Shown: piece by piece, positions 22,532 through 32,795 of the stretch
How positions within the stretch are numbered: the first letter of the stretch is position 1
Layout of the letters: every line of letters begins with the position of its first letter
DNA from: Leptospira meyeri
Lineage (GTDB): Bacteria; Spirochaetota; Leptospiria; Leptospirales; Leptospiraceae
DNA: 64,000 bases
Assembly: GCF_004368965.1 (NCBI RefSeq)
Contig: NZ_SORO01000001.1
Location: 62,001 to 126,000 of the forward strand
Reading direction: 5' to 3'
The notes under the pieces: model-generated
What the model was told of the DNA's origin: nothing
Databases searched by the model: none
What the model saw: only the letters and a program-made list of their open reading frames with translations
Made by a program: the position numbers and the translations under genes

Positions 22532-24373
22532 ATGAAAGACCAACTCATTCTAAAAACCATCCAAGAAAAGATTAAAAATTTAGGAAGCCAACCTGGATGT
22601 TACCTCTGGAAAAATGAAGAGGGGATTGTGATTTATGTTGGAAAGGCTCTCAAATTACAATCAAGGGTTCGGTCTTATTTAAATCCAAACCAGAAAGATC
22701 GTAAAACGCGGGCCCTCTATGTCGAGTTGTACGACCTGGATTGGATTGCCACAAGTACGGAAAAGGAAGCTTTGCTTCTTGAAGCTACACTCATCAAAAA
22801 ATACAATCCAAAGTTTAATGTTAGGTTAAAAGACGATAAAAAATACCCCTTCCTTTGTGTTTCAACAAGTGAAGACTTTCCTATGGTTTTTTTGACTAGA
22901 AACGTAAAAGACAATGGGGATCGCTACTTTGGGCCATTTACCGATGTAAAGGCTGCTCGCGATACTTTAGAATTAATTCATCGAATCTTTCCAATCCGTA
23001 AAACGAAACTCAAACTCCCACTTGCAAAACCACAACGGCCTTGTCTGAATTTTCATATGGGTCGTTGTCTTGGTCCTTGCCAAGGAAATGTTACAAAAGA
23101 AACCTACGGAGAATTAGTCGATGAGATCCTAAGTTTTTTAGAAGGAAAAAAAGAACGATTGGTTGCTGGGCTCAAAACTTCGATGATTCAAGCATCTGAA
23201 CGAATGGAATATGAGAGAGCTGGTTACTTAAAGGCAAGGATCGAAAAAATCAACCAAGTCCGTGAAAAACAAACCGTTGTCAGTATGGATGGGGGTGATG
23301 AAGATATTTTAGGAATCAGTAAACGTGATGATGAAGGCCAAGTTGTCATTTTAGAAGTGAGAGGCGGGCGGTTAGAAGGGAAAAAATCTTTTCCAATCAC
23401 GGGTCTTTCCTTTTCTGATGATGAAGAAGTATTTACTTCCTTTCTTCGTGATTATTATTTGAATGTCACCCTCCTTCCGAGTATTTTATTTTTACCTCCT
23501 TCTGCCAAAGGTAATTACGATGTATTTGTAGAAGCCATCACTGAAAAATTTGGAACATCAATCAAACTGAAGTTTCCAGAAATGGGACCTAAAAAATCAC
23601 TTCTCCGTTTGGCAGAAAAAAATGCAGATCTGAGTTTAACCGAACGTATCCTTGCTACGAAACTTCGCGACCAATCAGTTGCAATGAAAGAACTCCAAGA
23701 AAAATTAAAACTACCAGTTCTACCAAGAACCATTGAATGTTATGATATTTCTCACTTCCAAGGTTCATCCCCTGTTGCTAGTGGAGTCATGTTTGTCGAC
23801 GGAAAGCCGTATAAGGCTGGTTATCGTCATTATAAAATGCGTGGGTATGAAGGAATCAATGACCCAGGAATGATCCATGAGGTAATTGCGAGAAGGCTCA
23901 GCCATTTGATGAATGAAGAAGAACCTCTTCCCGATTTAATCGTCATCGATGGTGGTCTGACTCAACTATCTCGTGCTGCAGAAGCAGCGAATGCCTTGGA
24001 ACTTGGTCATATACCGATGGTGGGCCTTGCAAAAAAGAGAGAAGAGATTTATTTTCCCGGAGAAAAATATCCATATAGTTTTGACATTCATTCCCCGATG
24101 ATGCGTCTTCTTCGGAATTTGAGGGATGAAGCACACCGATTTGGAGTGACATTCCAACGTATCCAAAGAAAGAAAAAAGCACTAAAAACAATTTTAGATG
24201 ATATGGAAGATGTTGGAGCAAGTCGGCGAAAGAGTATTCTTTCTTATTTCCAATCTAAAAAGAAAGTCACAGATGCCACAAAAGAGGAATTACAAAAAGT
24301 TCCTGGAATTGGACCTGTGCTTGCGGAAAAAATTTATGATGGAATCCAAAAACTAAAAAAGATAGAACCATAA
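22532..24373 (+). CDS. uvrC: UvrABC system protein C
   Basis: Dual-incision endonuclease of nucleotide excision repair; 613 residues. Domain order is complete: GIY-YIG nuclease (about 15-95, [10 protein letters not shown] and [10 protein letters not shown]), UVR motif (about 205-235), RNase H-like 5' nuclease domain with [20 protein letters not shown] and VIDGGLTQL, and a C-terminal helix-hairpin-helix pair ending in [16 protein letters not shown]. It is divergent from the chemoreceptor across about 65 bases and starts the + strand run that continues into the envelope operon. Confidence 0.97.
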   Translation: MKDQLILKTIQEKIKNLGSQPGCYLWKNEEGIVIYVGKALKLQSRVRSYLNPNQKDRKTRALYVELYDLDWIATSTEKEALLLEATLIKKYNPKFNVRLKDDKKYPFLCVSTSEDFPMVFLTRNVKDNGDRYFGPFTDVKAARDTLELIHRIFPIRKTKLKLPLAKPQRPCLNFHMGRCLGPCQGNVTKETYGELVDEILSFLEGKKERLVAGLKTSMIQASERMEYERAGYLKARIEKINQVREKQTVVSMDGGDEDILGISKRDDEGQVVILEVRGGRLEGKKSFPITGLSFSDDEEVFTSFLRDYYLNVTLLPSILFLPPSAKGNYDVFVEAITEKFGTSIKLKFPEMGPKKSLLRLAEKNADLSLTERILATKLRDQSVAMKELQEKLKLPVLPRTIECYDISHFQGSSPVASGVMFVDGKPYKAGYRHYKMRGYEGINDPGMIHEVIARRLSHLMNEEEPLPDLIVIDGGLTQLSRAAEAANALELGHIPMVGLAKKREEIYFPGEKYPYSFDIHSPMMRLLRNLRDEAHRFGVTFQRIQRKKKALKTILDDMEDVGASRRKSILSYFQSKKKVTDATKEELQKVPGIGPVLAEKIYDGIQKLKKIEP

Positions 24374-24409
24374 CTTCCTTTTTCCCACCCAAAAGCCTTG
24401 AGGTGGGAG

Positions 24410-27241
24410 ATGCAAAAACAAATCAAAATCCTTCTTTTTTTTCTCCTCTGTTCCTGTCAAAATAAGGAAGAGACCCCCTTTTTCATGTTTGGTGGTCCGT
24501 TTGGAGATTCTCCTTACCTCGAGTTTCAATACGGCAATTTAGAAGAAGAGGGGAATGTCATCGAAGATACGAACCAACTTGGTTATGAATCTGGTCTTCT
24601 TTGCATATATTCCTTACCGCTTTCCTTGTATAGAAGAGAGTTAGGTGGGAAGTTCCGAATCTGTTGGAAAACGGATGAATCCATTTTTGAAAAATGGAGA
24701 CTTGGCTTTTCTATTTTAGAGGAAGAAAAAAATGAATATACCTCCTGGTTAGAAAAGGGAAAGGGATGGTCTGCAACTCTCAAAGAATACGGGAATTGGA
24801 AAAAAGAATCCGACAAGTTGGGATTTGTTTTGGATTGGGATTCTCAGATTTGGTCGAATGGGTTTGTTACCTACCAAACGTTTGGTCTTCCCCATCCAAT
24901 TTTTTTACAACGAACTGTGGATCAATGTGAGGTATTGTTTTCTTCGCACCAACTCAAAGGAACTCTAAACAAACAACTTGTTTTGTCTTTTGAACTTCCT
25001 TGTCCTGACATTGGTGCCATTACAGAAAAAATTCAGACCCAAAATGAAGAGTGGTTTTCTGAATGCGAACCAGGGGAACCTGTGGTTTCGGAAATGTTTC
25101 GGCATTCAGAGTCCAGTTTCCAAAGGTTTCTGGAATGGGAAAATCCGAAAGAAACGTTTCTTTGTCCCCGGTCGGAGTCTTTGGGTTGGGAAAAAGAAGG
25201 TTCTAAAACTTCTTTTCGTTCTGAGGATTTTTCGAAACGGACCAAGTTGATCCTTCCGAAAGGGATTGTCCTTTTTTCAGATGAACCAAAGTTTCATGGA
25301 ATTTCCCTTCCCAAAGAATATGGATCAAATATTGGAACTAAAACAAAGATTTGGTGGGGAAATTCAGAATATATAGATTCCGAATTTAATTTCCGCCAAG
25401 GGGATGAATTTTTTTCTAACGAGTTTCATCCTGTATCTTGCCGAGACCAATTTCAGTTTTGGACTGGGACGGATCGATTTTGCGGAAACCCAGGGTTACC
25501 AAATCAATTCCAAATCAAACCGAAAGAAGGTGGTTTTCCTAGTTGTTCCTCTGGACAATTTCAAATTACTGAATTTTATCCTGGGAACCAATTTGATTCC
25601 CAATTTCCATTCCCTAGTTTTTTTGAATTTCAAAACAAAGGAGAAAGTTGTGACGCATCTTCTCTCAACTGGATTTACAATGATACCATATATCCTCTGT
25701 CTGCTGATGAATGGGTGATTCAATCCAATTCCTATTTTATCATTTCAAAAAAACTTTGGTTTGGTTGGGATCTTAAAGCAAAAGAAAAACCTTTTTCGAT
25801 TCCCAAATTTGTTTTCCAAATTCCAAAATTCGTTTGGGAAGATCGAAAGAGTCAGGAAAAAAAAGAATTCCTACCCAATTCTCGTATTTTTCATTTACTT
25901 CGTTTTAACCAACAAAATCGATATTCAATCGTTCGGGAATCGGAAATGGAATTTCCCCATCCAAGAGAAGGTTCTTCATCGGAATTTTTGGATTACGGGT
26001 TTCAATTTAGTCCAGGGAAACCAAACAAACATTTTGCGAGTTATATTTCTACAGATTTATTAGAGTATGGACCGAATCAATCTCCGTTTTTGGATTTTGG
26101 ATTCCAAGGTAGAGAAGAAGGCCTTGTCTTATTCGAAAGAGAAAACGGAAATCAATTTTTATTTTGGAAACCGGAAGGCAAAACCATCCTAACTTTAGGA
26201 ACAGAGCCCTCTGTTTGTAATGGAATTTTATTTTATCAATTACCTGATGATTTTTTTACGAATACCCTCTCTTCACTGCGTTTTTTAGGGATTCAAAATA
26301 CCTCCCCAACTTTACTTTCTTGGGATCCAAAGTTTGCAAAAGAAAAAACTTTGGGGGAAACGAGGTCTTTGCACCCAGAACCAAATCCAATCCAATTTTC
26401 CAATTCACTGGTTCCTTCGACTCTTTGTTCCGGGGATTGGAGGAGCCCAGGTATGGCGAAAGAACGTAGCTTAGAAATTGAAAAATTAAATATTCAGGGA
26501 AGATATTTTACTAACTTATCTTTAGGGAGCCAAACGAATGTTCAACTAGGTAATGGAAACTTGAAAATTCCGATATCCTACGTATCGCTTGGAAATCAGA
26601 ATTATCAATTAAATGATATCGGTTTATCTTCTTTTTTTTCTGAAGAACAACTTTATTCTTATTGGTCAGATCCCTCCTTAATTAAATCAAAAAGTTTTTT
26701 GGAACGTAAAGGTCCCGTTCAAATCGAAGCAATTTTTCCTAATCCAAAAGATTCACAAAACGAATGGATTTATATTTGTAACCGATCGGATGCATCAGAA
26801 GATTTAAGTTTGTATTTGGTTGAAGATGAAGTCTCTGTTGATGAACTTACTTCTTACCAATCTCGTTTTCCTAGCGTCACTCCATTGGGAAAAAACGGCC
26901 AAAAATTCCAAACCAATCGCACGATTCTTGATCCGAATGTTTGTGCCTGGATTGTTGATCCTGATGGTAAGGATTGGTTTTTACCCATTTTTCATTCTGA
27001 ATCAGATTTACTTCTCACTGTCAAAACAACACAAACGATTGGAAACGGAATTTCTTCAGGAGAATTCATCCAGTTACGAAAAAAACAAGCACAGCAGTCC
27101 ATCCTGATCTCTTCCTTTGGACAAAAAGAAAGTTTTTCTTCGTTTTACCTTCCCGTCATCACTGGGGAATTTCTTTGGTTAAAATCTGGTGCTTCCGGGA
27201 TGTCTCCTCTTGATTATGAAATTTTTCGCGAGGAATTTTGA
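24410..27241 (+). CDS. Giant lipoprotein with lamin-tail-like repeats
   Basis: About 943 residues. Start at ATG 24410, with GAGG (24400-24403) 6 bases upstream. A short signal peptide ends in lipobox LLCSC. The mature part shows several lamin-tail-domain-like units: IEAIFPNPKDSQNEWIYICN near the C-terminus, QITEFYPGN...FFEFQNKGES in the middle, and repeated closing motifs of the WxSPGxxN/K type (FSPGKPNK, WRSPGMAKE). It is aromatic-, Asn- and Ser-rich, as expected for a surface or periplasmic beta protein. The stop overlaps the TTG start of the barrel protein. Bacterial LTD proteins are extracytoplasmic and often associate with hydrolases; the role here is inferred. Confidence 0.75.
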   Translation: MQKQIKILLFFLLCSCQNKEETPFFMFGGPFGDSPYLEFQYGNLEEEGNVIEDTNQLGYESGLLCIYSLPLSLYRRELGGKFRICWKTDESIFEKWRLGFSILEEEKNEYTSWLEKGKGWSATLKEYGNWKKESDKLGFVLDWDSQIWSNGFVTYQTFGLPHPIFLQRTVDQCEVLFSSHQLKGTLNKQLVLSFELPCPDIGAITEKIQTQNEEWFSECEPGEPVVSEMFRHSESSFQRFLEWENPKETFLCPRSESLGWEKEGSKTSFRSEDFSKRTKLILPKGIVLFSDEPKFHGISLPKEYGSNIGTKTKIWWGNSEYIDSEFNFRQGDEFFSNEFHPVSCRDQFQFWTGTDRFCGNPGLPNQFQIKPKEGGFPSCSSGQFQITEFYPGNQFDSQFPFPSFFEFQNKGESCDASSLNWIYNDTIYPLSADEWVIQSNSYFIISKKLWFGWDLKAKEKPFSIPKFVFQIPKFVWEDRKSQEKKEFLPNSRIFHLLRFNQQNRYSIVRESEMEFPHPREGSSSEFLDYGFQFSPGKPNKHFASYISTDLLEYGPNQSPFLDFGFQGREEGLVLFERENGNQFLFWKPEGKTILTLGTEPSVCNGILFYQLPDDFFTNTLSSLRFLGIQNTSPTLLSWDPKFAKEKTLGETRSLHPEPNPIQFSNSLVPSTLCSGDWRSPGMAKERSLEIEKLNIQGRYFTNLSLGSQTNVQLGNGNLKIPISYVSLGNQNYQLNDIGLSSFFSEEQLYSYWSDPSLIKSKSFLERKGPVQIEAIFPNPKDSQNEWIYICNRSDASEDLSLYLVEDEVSVDELTSYQSRFPSVTPLGKNGQKFQTNRTILDPNVCAWIVDPDGKDWFLPIFHSESDLLLTVKTTQTIGNGISSGEFIQLRKKQAQQSILISSFGQKESFSSFYLPVITGEFLWLKSGASGMSPLDYEIFREEF

Positions 27242-28668
27242 ACTCGTTACAAAAGTTTTTTGTTACTAGCTTATTTGTATTAGCTGGTAATAGGTCAGTC
27301 CAAGCCGTCGGAGTTGAAGTCGGAATTTTAGGGTATGAATTTTTTTTTAAAGAGAAAAAACAGACATATCAATTTCAATCGCCAGGATGGGATTTTCAAA
27401 TCCATCAGATGGGAAGAGAATTTCAGGATACATCTTATTTGAACAGAGTTTCCGGTGAATCTATGTTTGTCGGTCTGAAAGATAAAAATAAAAGAGAAAA
27501 GGTTGTCTGGGATTTAAATATTCAATTAACATCAGGGAAAGAAACAGGTCTTAGGCCTTTTTATTTAGGAAAAAATCATTATATCGGTTACGAAACCTCA
27601 AAGTTTCTTTTCGGTCTTGGTCGTAGAGAACATTTATTCCGTCCAAAAAGTTTTGGATCAAGTTACGATGGTGGGGATGGAGTCTTTTTGGAATTTCTTC
27701 CGCAACCAAATCTCACCCTTCAGTTTTTTCTTTGGGATCATTATTCGGGTGTCATCTTACTTGAAAAAGACAGGTTTCGAACTTTTCTGCCAATCCCCGT
27801 TGAAGAGGAAAATATCGATATAGCTTTTAGAAATCAGAACCGTGGAACAAACGTTAATCATCACAGAAGGCATTCGTTTGGTCTTATTTATGGAGAGTAT
27901 CTTTCCCTTCGTTTGGGCATTCAGTATGTAGAACTGGGTAGTTGGGGGAAACATGTAAAAGACCACACAAAAGAAACAAAAACATCAGGGGCGGATGGGG
28001 ATTCGCTCCTCAACGGCAATGTTGGATTTCGATTTGATGCAGAAATCTGGGATATCCAATTTGATTTTTTATGGGCAAAGGGAAACGACAGAACCAATTC
28101 AAAAGTTGCTGCCCAATCCAGTTCGATTCCGATTGCGGGTGAAGCAATCCAATTGGGATCAGAATTTCGTTATGGAGGTTTATTAGTCCGCAGTTCTCAT
28201 TTTATTTCTGATAGAGAAGAAAGGAATCAAAAGAACCAAATCATCCGAGATGGTTATGTATCAATGGGTTCCCACCCTGCACAAACACCATATCTATCAC
28301 AAATCTTTCGTATTTTCCCATCGGCGGCCTTAACGGAAGGTGGATATGAAAAAAACTATGCTTTAAGAGAAGGTCGATCATTCGGATATTTAAGTGAACT
28401 TGTTTTGCAATTCACCTATCATCAGGTTCTTCTAAAACTCATAGGTACATATTTTTTGCCTTACCAAGTCACAAGACCAAGTGACGGGCGAATCAGTTTT
28501 CAAAAAAGAGACTTTGAAGTATTTTATATCGGAGAAGGTTTACTCGAACTTTCTTTAAAAGAAGATTCTTCCTTTGAATTGGGAATCGGTTTGTCTCAAT
28601 TGTTTGTTCCAGATTCCTTTGCACTCAAATCCAATTTTGGTTATATATTCGGGAGGTTGGAAATATGA
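27238..28668 (+). CDS. Predicted outer-membrane beta-barrel protein
   Basis: 476 residues from a TTG start that overlaps the preceding stop (TTGA) with GAGGAA just upstream. A signal peptide (about 1-24, FFVTSLFVLAGNRSVQAVG) is followed by many alternating amphipathic strands rich in aromatic and Gly residues (for example FLFGLGRREHLF, LTLQFFLWDHYSG, SFELGIGLSQLFV), and the protein ends FGYIFGRLEI. This pattern fits an outer-membrane barrel or porin-like protein; no family is recognised. It ends in an ATGA overlap with the PLD gene. Confidence 0.7.
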   Translation: MNSLQKFFVTSLFVLAGNRSVQAVGVEVGILGYEFFFKEKKQTYQFQSPGWDFQIHQMGREFQDTSYLNRVSGESMFVGLKDKNKREKVVWDLNIQLTSGKETGLRPFYLGKNHYIGYETSKFLFGLGRREHLFRPKSFGSSYDGGDGVFLEFLPQPNLTLQFFLWDHYSGVILLEKDRFRTFLPIPVEEENIDIAFRNQNRGTNVNHHRRHSFGLIYGEYLSLRLGIQYVELGSWGKHVKDHTKETKTSGADGDSLLNGNVGFRFDAEIWDIQFDFLWAKGNDRTNSKVAAQSSSIPIAGEAIQLGSEFRYGGLLVRSSHFISDREERNQKNQIIRDGYVSMGSHPAQTPYLSQIFRIFPSAALTEGGYEKNYALREGRSFGYLSELVLQFTYHQVLLKLIGTYFLPYQVTRPSDGRISFQKRDFEVFYIGEGLLELSLKEDSSFELGIGLSQLFVPDSFALKSNFGYIFGRLEI

Positions 28669-30272
28669 AACGAATTGGTGCTGTCTTTTTGTTAGTTTTC
28701 CTTAACTTTTGCCAGAAGCCAAAATCAAATTCTGATTTAACTTCACTATTGTATGGTTCTTCTCCGATTTCCGAATTATACTTTTCGTATCCAGGACGAG
28801 AAGTTGCGGATGAAAAAAAACGAATCGTAAAGGATGTTTTACTTTCCGAAATCAGAAAGGCAAAAGTTTCCATTCGAGCTTATTTATATTCTATCGATGA
28901 TTACGAAATTTTAACTGAACTTTATCTGAAACAAAAGTCTGGTATTCGTATTGAATTGTTTGGTGATAAAGAGGAAGATTATTCGGAATTAGAATCACTG
29001 GGATTGGGAATCCAACGATGGTCTGGCTCGGGGATTCACCACACAAAAATCTGGATATTTGACCAATCTCGCTTTTTTGCTGGAACTGGTAACTTTACAA
29101 CTCATGGCCTTGCCACTGACAACAATGTCTTTTGGACACAGAATATTTCTCAAAAAGAATGGGAAGAGATCACAAAAACCTTAGATGGAAAAAATCCAAA
29201 TGGATCTTTTCGAATTGGGCCTTTAGTTTATTGGGTTTCACCTGAAGCCGGCCTTGAAATTCAACAGGAGTTACTTGAGGCTGTGGATTCGGCGAAACAT
29301 TCAATCAAATATTTGATTTATTCTCATTATGATCCTTTACTTAGTATGAAACTCCTTGAGGCAAGTAGAAGGGGCGTTCGGATCGAAGCTATTTACAATT
29401 CTCCTATGTCTACGAACCCAGAAGGAAATTACTTAAGCCAACATTTAGAATATCCTTCTCAAATTTGGGAAGATGGAAATGTTGATTTTGTATTCAAAGA
29501 TGACCGTTATTTAGGAGGATTGTTGCACCACAAAACAATGATCATAGATGACCAAATTGTTTATACAGGTTCTTATAATTATTCTGTTTCAGCGAGAGAT
29601 AAAAATAAGGAAATATTTGTAAGATTGGACCATCCTTTGATCGCAAAGGAATTTTTAATGGAATGGAAGCGGATTTTGTGGATGGCCAATCCCCTTCCAT
29701 CAAACTTCGATGGGGGAACAAATTTAAGTAACAATGGAGACATTCGGATGTTTTCAATTTATCAATTTCAAAATTCTCTTTTTCAAACCAATCTTCTTTT
29801 CAATGCAGATGGAATCTTTGATACTAATTCCAATGGGCTTTCCAGCGCATACAAACAAACGCTTGGTTTGACGGGCATCAAACGATCAAAAGAAGGGGAG
29901 CGGTTCATTTTTGATTCAAAAATTTTGGATCCAATCTGGGAAGAAAGTGAAGGATCCAATCTACAATTGGGATTCCAGAATTATTTTTTGGGTACAAAAC
30001 TAAGCCTTTCTAATGGCGAAAGGATCCATTCGATTTCTTTTTGGGATGGATCCCATCCAAAAGAGTTTTATTTGTTGGATGCGAACTCAACAATTTTAGG
30101 CCAAACTGATTTTTGGAAAGGGAGAAACTTATGGTTTTGGGTACATTCGGAAAAAAGGACTCTTTCTTTTTGTCACACAAAAGAGAAAATGAAACCACCG
30201 GAGTGGGTGGTATTTCTTAAAAACCGGTTGGAGGCAAAAGGAAAACAATCACCAGTATGTTCAAACGACTAA
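28665..30272 (+). CDS. Phospholipase D-family lipoprotein
   Basis: 535 residues with signal peptide and lipobox-like FLNFC at about residue 17. Two complete HKD motifs are present: H126-T-K128...D133 followed by GTGNF, and H288-H-K290...D295 followed by GSYNYS. An active PLD/nuclease-type phosphodiesterase is therefore expected, acting outside the cytoplasm on the membrane surface. The C-terminal 180 residues form an extra domain containing DGIFDTNSNG and SFWDGSHPKEFYLLD, possibly LTD-like. Substrate (phospholipid or nucleic acid) cannot be told from the motifs. It is translationally coupled to the barrel gene. Confidence 0.88.
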   Translation: MKRIGAVFLLVFLNFCQKPKSNSDLTSLLYGSSPISELYFSYPGREVADEKKRIVKDVLLSEIRKAKVSIRAYLYSIDDYEILTELYLKQKSGIRIELFGDKEEDYSELESLGLGIQRWSGSGIHHTKIWIFDQSRFFAGTGNFTTHGLATDNNVFWTQNISQKEWEEITKTLDGKNPNGSFRIGPLVYWVSPEAGLEIQQELLEAVDSAKHSIKYLIYSHYDPLLSMKLLEASRRGVRIEAIYNSPMSTNPEGNYLSQHLEYPSQIWEDGNVDFVFKDDRYLGGLLHHKTMIIDDQIVYTGSYNYSVSARDKNKEIFVRLDHPLIAKEFLMEWKRILWMANPLPSNFDGGTNLSNNGDIRMFSIYQFQNSLFQTNLLFNADGIFDTNSNGLSSAYKQTLGLTGIKRSKEGERFIFDSKILDPIWEESEGSNLQLGFQNYFLGTKLSLSNGERIHSISFWDGSHPKEFYLLDANSTILGQTDFWKGRNLWFWVHSEKRTLSFCHTKEKMKPPEWVVFLKNRLEAKGKQSPVCSND

Positions 30273-30476
30273 TCATTCCATTTTATCTTCTATGACTGGA
30301 ACAAGGATCTTCGCAATTTCATCTTGGAGTTTCATGTAGTTGTTGATTCCCAAATGAGTGATTTGTTTGTTCACATCGTTTAACATCGTTTGTATGAGCA
30401 AGATAAGAGTGTGTTTTTTATCTGCTGGAATTTTGGAATCATGGATTAAATCTGACATGGCTTGTCCAGTATCCAC
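30273..30476 (-). CDS. Small helical hypothetical protein
   Basis: 67 residues from GTG 30476, or 61 from ATG 30458. It is predicted soluble and helical (KKHTLILLIQTMLNDVNKQI, EIAKILVPVIEDKME). The gene fills the gap between the MFS gene and the convergent PLD gene exactly, ending one base from the PLD stop. No recognised family and no strong ribosome-binding site, so it is a moderate call. Confidence 0.5.
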   Translation of the reverse strand: MDTGQAMSDLIHDSKIPADKKHTLILLIQTMLNDVNKQITHLGINNYMKLQDEIAKILVPVIEDKME

Positions 30477-30501
30477 TGGAAAAGAGATTTTCCAAGCACT
30501 T

Positions 30502-31743
30502 TTAGACCCAGTTTTTCAGTTCTAACTCTTTCAACTTAGGAGAAAAACGAAACGTAAAAAATACTATGAGTATGGTCATTGTTGCACCAAAGACAACAGA
30601 TCCAACCGGGCCTAGGATTTTTGCGGAAACCCCTGATTCAAAGGCACCAATCTCATTGGAAGAACCAATAAACACTTTGTTAATTGCACTCACTCGTCCT
30701 CTCATCTCTTCCGGTGTCATTGTCTGCATAATGGTAGAGCGAACGACAACAGACACACTGTCAAAGACTCCCGATAAAAATAAGGCAAAAAGTGAAAGGA
30801 AAAAGGAATGAGAAATACCAAACACTAACATACAAACACCAAAACCAAATACGCAGAAAAGCAAAACTCTCCCTGATTTTTCAAGTGGTGGTTTGTATGT
30901 GAGGTAGTAAGCCATCAGCAGTGCTCCAAGTGATGGGGCTGCACGTAAATATCCTAGGCCTTCAGAACCGACGAATAAAATATCTTTTGCATACACTGGC
31001 AAAAGGGCTACGGCTCCACCGAAAAGAACAGCAAACATATCAAGTGCCATTGCACCTAACATGATTTCATTTTTTAAAACAAAGCGAAGTCCCACGAGGA
31101 GGCTATCCTTCAGAGCTTCTTTTTCTTTTCGTTCTGGAAGGTTTCTTTTTGCGATCCAAAAGAATAATAAAAAGGGGAGTCCAATACAAATAGAATCGAG
31201 AGCATACGCCGCTTGCATGCCAAAAGTTCCATATACAATTCCTCCGAGAGCGGGGCCAATGACAGCACCCGCTTGGAAAGAGGTGCCCATCCAGGCAGCG
31301 GAATGTGGGTAATGTTCTCTTGGAACAAGTTGTGTCACAAAACTAAAGATCGCCGGAGAAATAAATCCTCTAGCAATTCCGGAAACCAAAATGACTAAAA
31401 AGATCGGATAGGCTTTGTAAGTTTCGAGTAAAAAAGCCAAAGGTCCAGTAAATGCAAAAAGTGTTAATGAACAAACAAACAAAAAGAATAAACAAACGAC
31501 AATGATATTGCGCCTATCTCGGAGATCAGCTAGATGGCCTGCGTAAAGTGAAACGATGATGGAAGGTATTGCTTCAAAAAGTCCGACGAGACCTAAATCC
31601 AAAACACTGCCAGTCAGTTCATAAACTTGCCAACCGACAATGGTTGCTTGGATGTTGATCGCAAGAACCATGAAGAATCTAGCGATAATAAAAAATCGAA
31701 AATCGCGGTGTTTGAAAATGGCCAAAGAAAGGTTTTTCTTCAT
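30502..31743 (-). CDS. MFS transporter (EntS-like)
   Basis: About 413 residues with twelve predicted membrane helices. The first half carries RFFMVLAINIQATIVGWQVYELTGS and the loop motif LADLRDRRNI, which match the MFS_3/EntS-type exporter group. The second half carries MRGRVSAINKVFIGSSNEIGAFESG. The substrate is unknown; relatives export siderophores or drugs. An in-frame TTG 12 bases upstream (31755) is an alternative start. Confidence 0.88.
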   Translation of the reverse strand: MKKNLSLAIFKHRDFRFFIIARFFMVLAINIQATIVGWQVYELTGSVLDLGLVGLFEAIPSIIVSLYAGHLADLRDRRNIIVVCLFFLFVCSLTLFAFTGPLAFLLETYKAYPIFLVILVSGIARGFISPAIFSFVTQLVPREHYPHSAAWMGTSFQAGAVIGPALGGIVYGTFGMQAAYALDSICIGLPFLLFFWIAKRNLPERKEKEALKDSLLVGLRFVLKNEIMLGAMALDMFAVLFGGAVALLPVYAKDILFVGSEGLGYLRAAPSLGALLMAYYLTYKPPLEKSGRVLLFCVFGFGVCMLVFGISHSFFLSLFALFLSGVFDSVSVVVRSTIMQTMTPEEMRGRVSAINKVFIGSSNEIGAFESGVSAKILGPVGSVVFGATMTILIVFFTFRFSPKLKELELKNWV

Positions 31744-31810
31744 CTCTTTAGCCAATGATTATTTGTTATTCATTTGGGGCAATCGACAATCTGAATCACT
31801 TGTCTTCTGA

Positions 31811-32788
31811 TTACTCACTACCCAATTGGAAATTTAAAGTTTTTACGGCCTCTTCATTTCCTACATTGTCAACAGAATAGTAAAAAAGCTGGAAAGAACC
31901 TTTACATATTGATTTTAATTCACTGATGGAAATTTCCGATAAATAGGATTTAAACTCTGATTGTGTTCCCGACTGACAAGTGTAAGCTGTTAGAATGTCC
32001 TTTGTTCCGCTTAGTCGATCCTTGGCAATGAGTTTGACTTTGGTTTCTGGTGAAAGATACTTGTGACCTCCTTTCCCAATGGAATTAGGGCCGACCCATT
32101 CCCATCTGGTTTCTGGTGCTGAAGTATCTTTAATAAAGTCTAAAACTTGCATTGGTTCTTTATTACCAGCATGATCCAAAGAAAAATATAGAAATTTATA
32201 ATTCCCTTCGTCTTGGATGGGAACAGAAGTCATTGCTTTGCTTGAATTCCAGTGGCCACCGTTTATACGATATCGAATTTCAGCCACACCGGACGCATCA
32301 TCAGAAGGATTCAAAGTTAGCTGGTCTTTTGTAAGGTAACGAACAGAATCCTCTTTTTCTTTGACGATGACAAAACTATCCGTCGAAACAACAGAGGTCA
32401 CCTTTTTTGGTTCTGCCTTCGGAACAAAGGTCTTTTTGGCAACAAACTCTTTGGGAACTGAGAGAGGTGAGCCTGGATCTACATTTGTTGAATACACTTG
32501 TGTCCAGAAACCTTTGGCACCATATTCACCGAGTCTACGAACCCGAAAGTATTCAAAGTCATCTTTTGGTGTGACGGTAATTCTGTTTCCTTTGAACTGA
32601 ATGGATTCAGGAGGTTTGGGTGCAATGGTATCCCCATTTTCGTTTGGTTTTTCTTGCCAAAGTTCTAATTCAAAATTAGCATCCGGTTCTGCATCGATGG
32701 CAATTCGAAGTTCTCTTTTTGGTTTAGATACAAGAGAACTAAATGCGAAAACAAAAATGGAAAAAATGAGTAAAAAATTTCGATTCAT
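31811..32788 (-). CDS. OmpL47-like secreted protein
   Basis: About 325 residues from ATG 32788, which is preceded by GAAGG and starts a clean signal peptide (FLLIFSIFVFAFSSLVSK). The C-terminal half has two repeats of the OmpL47-type pattern IRYRINGGHW...YKFLYFSLDHAGNKE and LTAYTCQSG...FQLFYYSVDNVGNEE, beta-sandwich units common in leptospiral surface proteins. It is 7 bases after the LysM-FecR gene, so the two are probably made together and act in the envelope. Role unknown. Confidence 0.78.
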   Translation of the reverse strand: MNRNFLLIFSIFVFAFSSLVSKPKRELRIAIDAEPDANFELELWQEKPNENGDTIAPKPPESIQFKGNRITVTPKDDFEYFRVRRLGEYGAKGFWTQVYSTNVDPGSPLSVPKEFVAKKTFVPKAEPKKVTSVVSTDSFVIVKEKEDSVRYLTKDQLTLNPSDDASGVAEIRYRINGGHWNSSKAMTSVPIQDEGNYKFLYFSLDHAGNKEPMQVLDFIKDTSAPETRWEWVGPNSIGKGGHKYLSPETKVKLIAKDRLSGTKDILTAYTCQSGTQSEFKSYLSEISISELKSICKGSFQLFYYSVDNVGNEEAVKTLNFQLGSE

Positions 32789-32795
32789 AGACCTT

